Shown piece after piece: positions 1 through 7,695 of a stretch of 64,000 bases of DNA. The position numbers were made by a program, and so were the translations under genes. Position 1 is the stretch's first letter. The number at the start of each line of letters is the position of its first letter. The stretch is from the NCBI GenBank assembly GCA_018240285.1, contig JAFEGA010000002.1:1-64000 (forward strand). Reading direction: 5' to 3'. Below the pieces are notes generated by a model. That model had not been told where the DNA came from and searched no databases. It saw nothing but the letters and a program-made list of their open reading frames with translations. Origin of the DNA: Pseudomonadota bacterium. Lineage in GTDB: Bacteria > Pseudomonadota > Gammaproteobacteria > Burkholderiales > Nitrosomonadaceae.

Positions 1-50
1 GTACGAATTATCGGGGCAAGGTCAAAAACTACCACACCCGATCATAAGGA

Positions 51-150
51 GTTGAGATCAAATTCAGAATACTCAGGCCAATCGTAAACCGCATATTCTC
101 ACCTGATACTGTTTTCCCTAGCCGTCGTTCACTGCTTTTTTCAGAATTCC
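51..150. repeat. Dispersed repeat, degenerate copy A
   Basis: About 100 bp here align with 31513-31611 with the same order of landmarks: GTTGAnATCA, then TCGTAAAC, then TTCTCACCTGAT, then CCGTCG, then TTTTCAGAA. The left arm is more eroded than in the second copy, so the long hairpin of that copy is not complete here. The region upstream (1-50) holds nothing I recognise. It is probably a small palindromic dispersed repeat of this genome. Family unknown to me. Confidence 0.6.
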
Positions 151-169
151 CAGTTATCGGAAATTAAAT

Positions 170-556
170 TTATTGGATAGTAAACTGACGCATTTCTTCC
201 AATGCATCGGTGACATGTTCACTGGCAATATCAGCATGTCCTACTTTTGCGTGATTAATGGCTTGCACTAAGTGCCGGATTGATTCCGTAATATGCTCCC
301 TTCCCCCGCCATTTTCATTTTCAATCACTTCCGCTTCTGCCTTTTTAACATACTCCAGGCTTGCCTCGGCATGCTTATGAATATGCTCCGCGTGTGCTTT
401 ATGGGTCTTGGCCATTTCGGCGTGTTTTATTGCTTCTGCCATGAAGGCAGCTGCCTTTCCCGATTCAGTATTTCCTGGAATCCCTGATGCACTAATCTCA
501 CCAATCAGGAATAGCGCCAGCATGGCAGCAATCAATATGAATGGTATATTTCTCAT
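170..556 (-). CDS. smbP: SmbP-like small metal-binding periplasmic protein
   Basis: A 128-aa protein with an N-terminal signal peptide (about residues 1-24, hydrophobic run LIAAMLALFLIGE). The mature part is rich in His, Ala, Glu and Lys, with repeated helical units such as AIKHAEMAK, HIHKHAEASLEY and AINHAKVGHADIA. This is the pattern of SmbP of Nitrosomonas europaea, a four-helix periplasmic protein that binds Cu and other divalent metals. It differs from classical SmbP by a longer leader and an acidic, Gly-rich linker (ENENGGG) in mid-protein. It stands alone, transcribed leftwards. A role in copper buffering fits a nitrifier that depends on copper enzymes. The call rests on composition and repeat pattern, not on an alignment. 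Confidence 0.8.
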   Translation of the reverse strand: MRNIPFILIAAMLALFLIGEISASGIPGNTESGKAAAFMAEAIKHAEMAKTHKAHAEHIHKHAEASLEYVKKAEAEVIENENGGGREHITESIRHLVQAINHAKVGHADIASEHVTDALEEMRQFTIQ

Positions 557-637
557 GATATCGATACCTCGCTTTTCATTGATAAAAACACATCACTCTT
601 TTTAGCATTACACGCGGAGGCAGCTCGCGAACTGATT

Positions 638-949
638 CTACAATTTCTCCACGTGATGACTGAGATATTCCACCACTCCTTCTAGACTTGCTTTCATACC
701 AAGCTCTCCACTTTTCCGGCCGAGCGGCAAGTCGTTAACTACATGATGGCGTACAATTCCTTTTCTGCCGATCAAGAATGGATCGCGTAGCGCCACATGA
801 CTCGGATGATTAACTCCGTAAGCGTTCATCACTTCGCCACCAAAATCAGACACCAGCGTAATATCAATCGAACCGATACCGCCTTGGATTATCAATGCGT
901 TGCACCAGGCAATCGGCCTGCGGTCAGCACCATATCCGACAATCCTCAC
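638..949 (-). pseudogene. Peroxiredoxin (AhpC/TSA, 1-Cys type) remnant
   Basis: The 103 codons carry the middle and C-terminal landmarks of a peroxiredoxin: AWCNA, QGGIGSIDITLVSDFGGEV, YGV, ALRDPFLIGRKGIVRHHVVNDLPLGR. The N-terminal third, which should hold the catalytic cysteine motif (P-x-x-x-T/S-x-x-C), is missing. The tail after DLPLGR also no longer follows the family. The frame opens with GTG inside the stop of the upstream LOV gene (GTGA overlap, 946-949), so it could still be translated by coupling, but it could not be a normal peroxidase. I call it a truncated remnant whose 5' part was lost when the LOV gene came to lie next to it. Confidence 0.7.
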
Positions 950-1398
950 TTTTTAAGTGCAGCCAGTTGCTCCTTCAATGATTTAATTTCTTCTTCCGCT
1001 CGGATTTGCGGCGTGATATCAAATTGCACACCCAGGAAATAAAGCACATTTCCATGCGAATCAAAGAGCGGCGAAACAAGTAAATGGTTATAAAACAATT
1101 CACCGTTTTTACGAAAGTTTCTCAAAACCACCTCAACGGGTTTCTTGTTCTTGATCGCATCTTGTAACTGCTTGACACCGGCTTGATCGTGCTCATTTCC
1201 TTGCAAAAAACGGCAATTCTTGCCCACCGTTTCCGCCAAGGTATACCCGGTTATTTCCTCAAATGCTTTGTTAACATAAACCAACGGCATGTCCTCTTGA
1301 TCGGGATCAGCCAGTGTTACCCCATTTACGCACGAATCAAGAATCTTGGATAATACTTGTGGAATTAATCCGGGGTCTTTTTCAACGATAAAATCCAT
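946..1398 (-). CDS. Short LOV (PAS) blue-light photoreceptor protein
   Basis: A 150-aa single-domain protein. Residues 60-67 read KNCRFLQG, the flavin-binding LOV signature with the photoactive cysteine (C62), R63 and Q66. The other flavin contacts are also in place: N94 and N104 in the RNF...YN strand and Q125 in the GVQFDIT strand. Residues 131-150 form a charged helix suited to dimerisation, as in the short LOV proteins of Pseudomonas putida. There is no output domain, so signalling would have to pass through dimer change or a partner. Upstream lie an SRPBCC protein and an NDH-2-like flavoprotein on the same strand; downstream it overlaps a peroxiredoxin remnant. All adduct-forming residues are conserved, so photochemistry is likely; its target is unknown. 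Confidence 0.87.
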   Translation of the reverse strand: MDFIVEKDPGLIPQVLSKILDSCVNGVTLADPDQEDMPLVYVNKAFEEITGYTLAETVGKNCRFLQGNEHDQAGVKQLQDAIKNKKPVEVVLRNFRKNGELFYNHLLVSPLFDSHGNVLYFLGVQFDITPQIRAEEEIKSLKEQLAALKK

Positions 1399-1448
1399 GA
1401 TCTTCTCTCCAGGTTAATCAACGATTGGTTGATGCTTAAAATGACCGG

Positions 1449-1928
1449 TTATTTGGAATCAACCCGATCCGCTTCAATCAATTTCTTGATATTTCTCACT
1501 GTTCTCTCGGTGCCGTCTTGAACCGCGATGCGCACGAGCTTTTCGAATGGCCGCACGTGCAAATCCAGGCTCAACAGCTCAAAAACAAACGTCACCCGGC
1601 TATCCGCAACATTGATGGCTTCAATCACATAATCACAACGGTACGGATTGGAAACACCTTCAAAGCAAATGCGCGATCCTTCCTCAAAAATTTTTACCTT
1701 GAACGTCGATTCCGAACGATTTCCCTGATCGATACGAACCTGACGGCAAACCGTTCCAAGTTTTATCGGACCATCGGTGATTTTTTCCAGTTCTTTAACT
1801 TCGGGCGACCAGCGCGGGTAATTGATCAACAGATTATGGCCGATAAAATCAAAAATCTTGTCACTGGGGCTTTGAATGATTGCACTGGCCTTGCCGATTA
1901 CCGGGCTATCTTTGAACAAACCAAGCAT
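1449..1928 (-). CDS. SRPBCC (START-like) family protein
   Basis: A 159-aa cytoplasmic protein with the layout of the polyketide cyclase/SRPBCC superfamily. It has an early strand (GKASAIIQSPSDKIFDFI), a YPRWSPEVKELEKI helix-strand, a central beta sheet, and a long C-terminal helix (EKLVRIAVQDGTERTVRNIKKLIEA). Such proteins bind hydrophobic ligands; no specific ligand can be read from the sequence. It lies 24 bp downstream of the NDH-2-like gene and 50 bp upstream of the LOV gene on the same strand, so the three may form one transcript. Confidence 0.7.
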   Translation of the reverse strand: MLGLFKDSPVIGKASAIIQSPSDKIFDFIGHNLLINYPRWSPEVKELEKITDGPIKLGTVCRQVRIDQGNRSESTFKVKIFEEGSRICFEGVSNPYRCDYVIEAINVADSRVTFVFELLSLDLHVRPFEKLVRIAVQDGTERTVRNIKKLIEADRVDSK

Positions 1929-1952
1929 TTAACGCCTCCTGCACAGTGTTTG

Positions 1953-3116
1953 CTAAACCAAATAAGTATCGATACCTGCCAATAATAAGTCATATTGCGC
2001 TTCAACGATTTCTTTAATTGCCAAAGCCGGCATGCCGGTAATCAAATTGCCCTCCGCCACCAGCCAGCCTACCGCATCCGACGCGCCGAGACTGACTACA
2101 TAGCCTAGTTCGTGATGCAGATAGGGTTCAAGCAAGCCGGGAAATCCTGCGTGCCGCAGTACGTTGCGCGCCACCAGTTTGCCTTTACGCACGGCGGATT
2201 GTGCAGTCAATGTATTGGAACCCAACGATTGATAATACGAGCAATCGCCGGCCACAAAAATATTGGGCAATGGTTTTTGATCAGCCAGCACTTGCCCGAA
2301 CGCATTCGCGGTAAACGTATTTTGCTGTTTCTTACCTAAAAACAACAGTGATAAATCCGAAGGCAAATCGAACTGCTTTCCGGTAACTTTCTCCTTCAGC
2401 ACAATCTTACCAACCTGTTGCTCACAGTAATAAGTTTCCGGGTAAAACGCAATATTCAAATCGCGCATGCGGGATTCCACATACTTAGCAAAACCGGCTG
2501 GAAATTGTTCAAGCACATGTTCACCCGAATGAATCAAACGCAAATCTGCTTTACTTCTAATGCGATCGAGAAACTGCTTAATCTCAAACAAAAACTGAAT
2601 ACCCGTTGCGCCCCCGCCAACGACGGAAATCACCGGTCGCGGTGCCTCACTCCGATTAAGAAATGCGGTTAACAACTCCGCGCCGCCAGTCACCATAAAG
2701 TCATGCAGATTGAGCAGATTTTCCCTGTCGTTATGACTACTTTCCTGATTCTGACAACCGGTTGCGATGATCAGATAATCAAAATCGACGGCTTCACCGT
2801 TTAAAACCAATTGCCGCTTAGTTTGATAAGTTTGTAGCGCATCCGCATCGAAGCTTAGCGATGCCGCTATGTGGCGGCACCCGTAACGGCTTTCGATATC
2901 GATAAAAGGAACCAGCAAATCGGTTAAGGGATAGCGGAATGTTTCGTGCAAGTGTGTGATTTTCAAATGCTGCGTCTTTGGATCAACCAAGATAATTTCT
3001 GTATCCGGAGCAAATTGCAGCAGATTGGTCAATGCAGCAAGACCGGCGTATCCGCCACCAGCGATGACCACTTTCAGTCTTTTTTGTCTTGTAATATTAA
3101 ATGGCAAAAAAGCCAC
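1953..3116 (-). CDS. NDH-2-like FAD-dependent NAD(P)H oxidoreductase
   Basis: A 387-aa flavoprotein. The N-terminal FAD-binding Rossmann motif is seen near residue 17 (VVIAGGGYAGLAAL). The ATG motif YLIIATGCQN is near residue 115, a second dinucleotide fold (ISVVGGGATGIQFLFEI) near residue 165, and the FAD-closing motif VFVAGDC-like IFVAGDCS near residue 290. This is the fold of type II NADH dehydrogenases and sulfide:quinone reductases. The paired cysteines of a sulfide:quinone reductase are not evident, so an NADH:quinone oxidoreductase-like role is favoured. It heads a same-strand group with the SRPBCC and LOV genes. Substrate unproven. Confidence 0.75.
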   Translation of the reverse strand: MAFLPFNITRQKRLKVVIAGGGYAGLAALTNLLQFAPDTEIILVDPKTQHLKITHLHETFRYPLTDLLVPFIDIESRYGCRHIAASLSFDADALQTYQTKRQLVLNGEAVDFDYLIIATGCQNQESSHNDRENLLNLHDFMVTGGAELLTAFLNRSEAPRPVISVVGGGATGIQFLFEIKQFLDRIRSKADLRLIHSGEHVLEQFPAGFAKYVESRMRDLNIAFYPETYYCEQQVGKIVLKEKVTGKQFDLPSDLSLLFLGKKQQNTFTANAFGQVLADQKPLPNIFVAGDCSYYQSLGSNTLTAQSAVRKGKLVARNVLRHAGFPGLLEPYLHHELGYVVSLGASDAVGWLVAEGNLITGMPALAIKEIVEAQYDLLLAGIDTYLV

Positions 3117-3235
3117 GCTAACCTCTTACCTGATATCTATAAGTAACTTAAATTATTCACACTGGCAAATTTACAACAATATTCCGCCACTGCCAGCCAG
3201 TTCATCTATATGACAGACTAGCATAATTACCGCTT

Positions 3236-4240
3236 TCATGGTTTTTTATCACACCCATCAGGAATCCGATCCACACGCCAATTAGGTATTGCCCATTGCC
3301 AGAATGAAGAAATATCGCCGTCCAAAATTTCTGCAGGCGGGTTCTGTCCAAGAAAGCGCAATGCCGCAACCAGTTCACGCAAAGCATTAACCGTATCGAT
3401 TGGAGCGGCGTTAGTTTGCTTACTGAATTTCTCACCGGCTGCGTTGGTTACCACAGGCAAATGCAGGTAATGCGGTGTCTTGTAACCCAGTAGCTGCTGC
3501 AGAAATATTTGCCGCGGTGTGGAATCGAGCAAATCGGCGCCGCGCACGACATGCGTGATATTTTGCGCCGCGTCGTCCACCACAACCGCTAGTTGATACG
3601 CATAAATCCCATCGGCGCGGCGCAACACAAAATCGCCGACATCACGGCGCAGTCTTTGCGCATATAGTCCTTTCAGAATATCCTGGAACTGGATCACCTC
3701 ATCGAAAGTTCGAATGCGGAGCGCATGTGCATTTTTGATCGAAGCGGGCTTGTTCAGACAGGTTCCCGGATAAATAAAACCGTATAAACCGGTTATGCTG
3801 GAATCCGCAATTTCTTTTCGTGAACAGGTGCAGGGATAAAGCAAGCCCTGTTGATTCAAAACCTCCAAAGCTTCTTGATAGACTTTGGAGCGCTGGCTCT
3901 GATAAATGACCTCCTCGTCCCATTCCATTCCCAATTTCTCGAGCGTATCGAGAATATGATGTGCCGCACCTGGTACGGTGCGTGGTAAATCAACATCCTC
4001 AATTCTCACCAGCCATTTACCGTGATGAAATTTCGCATCGGCATAACTGCCTACCGCCGCAACCAGTGAGCCGAAATGTAGCGGCCCAGTGGGTGATGGC
4101 GCAAACCGCCCGCGATAATCTGAAACTGCGAATGGATCGTTCTCCACTGGAAAATTAGCCAATTGATTGAAAGAAAATAACGAACAAACTACAAACAAGC
4201 TCCGGTATGGGCCGGCCTTATCCTTTATAATGCCCGCCAT
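3236..4240 (-). CDS. gluQ: Glutamyl-Q tRNA(Asp) synthetase
   Basis: GluQRS attaches glutamate to the queuosine base of tRNA-Asp. The class I signature RFAPSPTGPLHFGSL (HIGH-type) and the GRL/KFSKQ region (GEKFSKQT, KMSKS equivalent) are present, as is the short Zn-type region (LYPCTCSRKEI) typical of GluQRS. There is no anticodon-binding domain, as expected for this truncated GluRS paralogue. The frame carries about 40 residues before YRGRFAPSPTG, longer than usual. The first ATG has its GAAGG directly abutting the start, so translation may begin at an internal GTG near 4138. The gene is divergent from mpl. Confidence 0.9.
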   Translation of the reverse strand: MAGIIKDKAGPYRSLFVVCSLFSFNQLANFPVENDPFAVSDYRGRFAPSPTGPLHFGSLVAAVGSYADAKFHHGKWLVRIEDVDLPRTVPGAAHHILDTLEKLGMEWDEEVIYQSQRSKVYQEALEVLNQQGLLYPCTCSRKEIADSSITGLYGFIYPGTCLNKPASIKNAHALRIRTFDEVIQFQDILKGLYAQRLRRDVGDFVLRRADGIYAYQLAVVVDDAAQNITHVVRGADLLDSTPRQIFLQQLLGYKTPHYLHLPVVTNAAGEKFSKQTNAAPIDTVNALRELVAALRFLGQNPPAEILDGDISSFWQWAIPNWRVDRIPDGCDKKP

Positions 4241-4294
4241 CCTTCAATCATAATCGTTTTCCTGCTGCATTAAATCACGAATTTTAGATCAGAC

Positions 4295-5638
4295 ATGCAT
4301 ATTCATATATTGGGAATTTGCGGCACCTTCATGGGAGGAATTGCTGCAATTGCACGTGAGTCCGGACATACGGTGACCGGTTGCGATCAAGATGTTTACC
4401 CGCCCATGAGCACGCAACTTGAATCGCAAGGCATTCAATTAATACCCGGTTATTCGCCGGAACAAATTCGCTTGCAGCCGGATATATTCGTCATCGGCAA
4501 TGTCGTGACGCGCGGCAATCCGCTGATGGAGGAAATTCTCAACCGCAATTTACCTTATATTTCCGGCCCGCAGTGGTTATCGGACAACATTCTGCGAAAC
4601 CGCTGGGTGCTTGCCGTCGCCGGTACGCACGGCAAAACGACAACCAGCTCGATGCTGGCTTGGATACTGGAATATGCCGGATTGAACCCAGGGTTTCTGA
4701 TTGGTGGAATCCCCGAGAACTTCGGCATTTCAGCGCGCATCGGCAACACTTCACCTTTCTTTATCATTGAAGCGGATGAATACGACACGGCTTTTTTTGA
4801 TAAACGCTCCAAATTCGTTCATTACCACCCCAGAACGGCCATACTGAACAATCTCGAATTCGATCACGCCGACATCTTTGCCGATCTTCCAGCTATCGAA
4901 CGGCAATTCCACCATTTCGTGCGGATTATCCCTAATAACGGCTTGATCGTGGCAAACGGCAGAGATCAAAATTTAACCCGGGTTCTGCAGCAAGGCTGCT
5001 GGACGCCCGTCGAAACATTCGGCACAGAAAACGGCTGGCATGCGAAGTCGCAGGATAACAACGCAATTGATATTTATTGTCACGAAGCGCTTCAAGGACG
5101 GTTGCGATGGGATTTATTGGGCGAGCATAACCGTATGAACGCGCTGGCAGCGCTCATCGCAGCACGGCATGCCGGAGTACCGGTCACGATCGCAATCGAA
5201 GCCTTAGCGAAATTCAAGAATGTCAAACGGCGCATGGAAAAACGGGGAACGGTTAACGGCATTACCGTCTACGACGACTTTGCTCATCATCCGACCGCCA
5301 TTCAAACCACAATCAACGGTCTGCGAACACATGTTGGTACGGAAAAAATTATTGCGGTTCTGGAACCACGTTCGAACACGATGAAAATGGGGGTGTGGAA
5401 AGATTTTCTGGCAGATAGTCTGCGAGAAGCCGATCAGGTTTTCTGCTTTACCCGCGATGCGCAATGGGCAAAAACCGCGCTGACGCCATTAGCTGAAAAA
5501 GCGGATTGTTTCAACGATATGAACCAACTGGTGCAGGCTATCTGCGGCATCGCAAAATCCGGTGATCACATCCTGATTATGAGCAATGGCGGATTCGGTG
5601 GTATTCATGAAAAAATTTTATCGGTTCTAAAAAAGTAG
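4295..5638 (+). CDS. mpl: UDP-N-acetylmuramate:L-Ala-gamma-D-Glu-meso-DAP ligase (murein tripeptide recycling)
   Basis: The 447-aa protein recycles murein tripeptide by ligating it to UDP-MurNAc. It opens with the nucleotide motif MHIHILGICGTFMGG. It has the Mur ligase ATP loop AGTHGKTTTSSML near residue 108, the NNLEFDHADIF motif, GEHNRMNALAA, and the C-terminal YDDFAHHPTAIQ block near residue 320. These features are those of Mpl rather than MurC. Length is normal. It is the only plus-strand gene in a run of minus-strand genes; nagZ, another murein-recycling gene, is in the same window at 33.3 kb. Confidence 0.95.
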   Translation: MHIHILGICGTFMGGIAAIARESGHTVTGCDQDVYPPMSTQLESQGIQLIPGYSPEQIRLQPDIFVIGNVVTRGNPLMEEILNRNLPYISGPQWLSDNILRNRWVLAVAGTHGKTTTSSMLAWILEYAGLNPGFLIGGIPENFGISARIGNTSPFFIIEADEYDTAFFDKRSKFVHYHPRTAILNNLEFDHADIFADLPAIERQFHHFVRIIPNNGLIVANGRDQNLTRVLQQGCWTPVETFGTENGWHAKSQDNNAIDIYCHEALQGRLRWDLLGEHNRMNALAALIAARHAGVPVTIAIEALAKFKNVKRRMEKRGTVNGITVYDDFAHHPTAIQTTINGLRTHVGTEKIIAVLEPRSNTMKMGVWKDFLADSLREADQVFCFTRDAQWAKTALTPLAEKADCFNDMNQLVQAICGIAKSGDHILIMSNGGFGGIHEKILSVLKK

Positions 5639-5687
5639 TTTAACCGAGAGTTAATTCTATTCGAGGAAATTGATAGCCGATACCGTC

Positions 5688-6215
5688 CTAATCACCTTCA
5701 AATTCGCACAGCGCAAATACCTTACAACCCAGTTTCTCCAATCGCACCTTGCCGCCGACATCCGGCAGATCAATCACAAAACAGCATTCCACAACCTCCC
5801 CACCCATATCCCGGATCAGGCCGACGGCCGCTTCCGCAGTTCCGCCGGTTGCAATCAAGTCATCGATCAAAAGCACTCGCTCCCCCGGTTGAATCGCATC
5901 CACATGAATTTCAATCCGGTCGCTACCATATTCCAATTGATAATCCCTTCCTATTGTTTCGGCTGGCAATTTGTTTTGCTTGCGAATCGGCACGAAACCT
6001 TTACCCAACTGATAAGCGACGGGAGCACCAATAATGAAGCCGCGCGATTCGATTCCAGCTACTTTATCAATTTTGACGTTGCTGTAGCGGCTTGAAATTT
6101 CCTGTATGGTCGTTCGTAACCCGATAGGATCCTTTAACAGTGTCGTGATATCACGAAACATAATGCCATGATGCGGGTAATGCGGAACAGTGCGAATATG
6201 GGACTTAATGGACAT
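5688..6215 (-). CDS. apt: Adenine phosphoribosyltransferase
   Basis: A 175-aa purine-salvage enzyme that converts adenine and PRPP to AMP. The PRPP-binding motif VLLIDDLIATGGTAEA is near residue 115, with the preceding FMFRDITTLLKDP-type block (MFRDITTLLKDPIGL) near residue 19 and IESRGFIIGAPVAYQLG near residue 55. It converges with mpl, with a 49-bp gap that holds no clear hairpin. Length and motifs are complete. Confidence 0.95.
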   Translation of the reverse strand: MSIKSHIRTVPHYPHHGIMFRDITTLLKDPIGLRTTIQEISSRYSNVKIDKVAGIESRGFIIGAPVAYQLGKGFVPIRKQNKLPAETIGRDYQLEYGSDRIEIHVDAIQPGERVLLIDDLIATGGTAEAAVGLIRDMGGEVVECCFVIDLPDVGGKVRLEKLGCKVFALCEFEGD

Positions 6216-6274
6216 GATGAAACGATAATCAAACAGTAAAAAAGATTGGAGTCAAAATAGGCAGCAGAAATGTC

Positions 6275-6307
6275 AAAGGCCCCAACCTGGAACAGGTTGA
6301 GGCCTTT
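6275..6307. terminator. Terminator hairpin downstream of nirK
   Basis: AAAGGCC-C-CAACCTG / CAGGTTG-A-GGCCTTT forms a 14-pair stem with one mismatch around a GAA loop. It is followed by a five-T run on the plus strand and TTTGACATTT on the minus strand. It lies just beyond the nirK stop, between nirK and apt, and would stop minus-strand transcription leaving nirK. Confidence 0.8.
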
Positions 6308-6338
6308 TTATCACTACCTCGTTACACTAAGTCTATTC

Positions 6339-7439
6339 TTAGTGATCCATTCCAGCTTTTGCATCAAAGCTGGCTGGTTTTTTCAGTTGGGTCATGATGT
6401 CATCATTCCAAGCGCCTTCAACATTCATGTGAGCAGCAGCACCCAGCAATACAGCTTCAATCAGGTTATGACTGAGGTATACATGTAAACCAGGTTGATG
6501 GAATTCATACGCTGCAGCAACTGCGGCACCTGCTGGAACAAACCAGGTTTCTTGGTTGGTCAGAGGCGCATCGCCAAATGAACCGCCAACCCAGTACAGG
6601 TCACCGTGTCCACCGATCAAGTGTGGATAGGAAGGACGGTTAGCTTGCGAGTGAATGAACAGAACTTTCTCGCCCACTTTAGCTTTCAGTGCGTTGTCGC
6701 CGGTCAGCGCGCCAACTGCGCCGTTAAATACTACGTGTGTTGGGATGAGTCCTTTAGCAACTTCCAGCATGTCGGCCATGCCTTCAGCTGGCGAAGCGTA
6801 GGATTTGAATTTTCCGCTAGCATCTTTCGGCAGATAGAAATCTTGCTCACCGATGTAGTAAGCGCGATCATACTTGTATGGTTTGCCTTTGTTGTCTTTC
6901 AGGCCGTCTTTAGGCAATACCATAATGGCGCCGCTCATACCAGAAATAACGTGGAACGGAATCATGGTTCCGCCAGGTGCGCAGTGATAAACGAACACAC
7001 CAGATTTAATTGCTTTCCAACGCAGTACAACTTCTTCACCTGGTTGAACCAGAGTCAAACCAGCACCACCGAGTGCGCCGGTTGCAGCGTGAAAGTCTAC
7101 GTTATGCGCCAATGTGCTTGTTTTTGGGTTTTTTAATGTTAATTCAACATAATCGCCTTCATGAACGACGATGAGCGGACCAGGAACGCTGCCATTGAAA
7201 GTCAGCGCCCAAACTTTTGCGCCTGGAGCAACTTCGATCAGTTTCTCCACGGTTTCCATGGTAACTTCAACGACTTTTGGTCCTTTTGAAGTTTGCTCAT
7301 GTGCAGGTACATTTGGTGGAGCCACCAATGTTTGTTTTACACGTGGCAGTTTAGAAATGTCTGGTGCAGCAGCAACCGCTTGTGTTGCGCCTAAACAGAG
7401 CAATCCTAAACCAACCATTGCTTGAACAGCTTTAATCAT
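6339..7439 (-). CDS. nirK: Copper-containing nitrite reductase
   Basis: NirK reduces nitrite to NO in the periplasm; in ammonia oxidisers it supports tolerance to nitrite and efficient ammonia oxidation. All copper and catalytic features are visible: [14 protein letters not shown] (type 1 His, catalytic Asp, type 2 His), YHCAPGG...PFHVISGM (type 1 Cys, His, Met and type 2 His), [11 protein letters not shown] and LSHNLIEA (type 2 His). A signal peptide ends near AAAAPD. The start used is the ATG at 7439, because GGAGGGAGA lies 1-9 bases before it; a longer frame begins at 7451. The gene is alone here, without the multicopper oxidase and cytochrome genes (ncgABC) that precede nirK in N. europaea. 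It ends in a strong hairpin. Confidence 0.96.
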   Translation of the reverse strand: MIKAVQAMVGLGLLCLGATQAVAAAPDISKLPRVKQTLVAPPNVPAHEQTSKGPKVVEVTMETVEKLIEVAPGAKVWALTFNGSVPGPLIVVHEGDYVELTLKNPKTSTLAHNVDFHAATGALGGAGLTLVQPGEEVVLRWKAIKSGVFVYHCAPGGTMIPFHVISGMSGAIMVLPKDGLKDNKGKPYKYDRAYYIGEQDFYLPKDASGKFKSYASPAEGMADMLEVAKGLIPTHVVFNGAVGALTGDNALKAKVGEKVLFIHSQANRPSYPHLIGGHGDLYWVGGSFGDAPLTNQETWFVPAGAAVAAAYEFHQPGLHVYLSHNLIEAVLLGAAAHMNVEGAWNDDIMTQLKKPASFDAKAGMDH

Positions 7440-7452
7440 ATCTCCCTCCATA

Positions 7453-7474
7453 AATGATGAATTTTATGCTTCTT
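7453..7474 (-). promoter_or_regulatory. Possible NsrR-type operator upstream of nirK
   Basis: Read on the minus strand, AAGAAGCATAA/AATTCATCATT is an imperfect dyad resembling the NsrR consensus (AAGATGYATTT-N-AAATRCATCTT). It has at least three mismatches and lacks the central spacer base. It sits 14 bases above the nirK start codon. NsrR, a nitric-oxide-sensing repressor, controls nirK in N. europaea, so the position makes sense. The match itself is weak. Confidence 0.25.
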
Positions 7475-7695
7475 TATGCGCCATCTAATTACTACTTATC
7501 ATGTAATCATCACGATTACCGACATCTGCCTTTTACTATAAATTTGAGCAAAAAAGACGGAACGGAGAATATACACTTTCTATAGAAAACTGTCTATTCT
7601 TAGTGGCTTGTAGCGATTAAAGCCTTACTGAATGAATGGAATTGCGACTCACCGGTAGCGATCCTTGATACTTATCGTCTTATCCGCTTGAATTT

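Noticed and set aside
638-949. Functional 1-Cys peroxiredoxin
   Set aside because: The catalytic-Cys region is missing.
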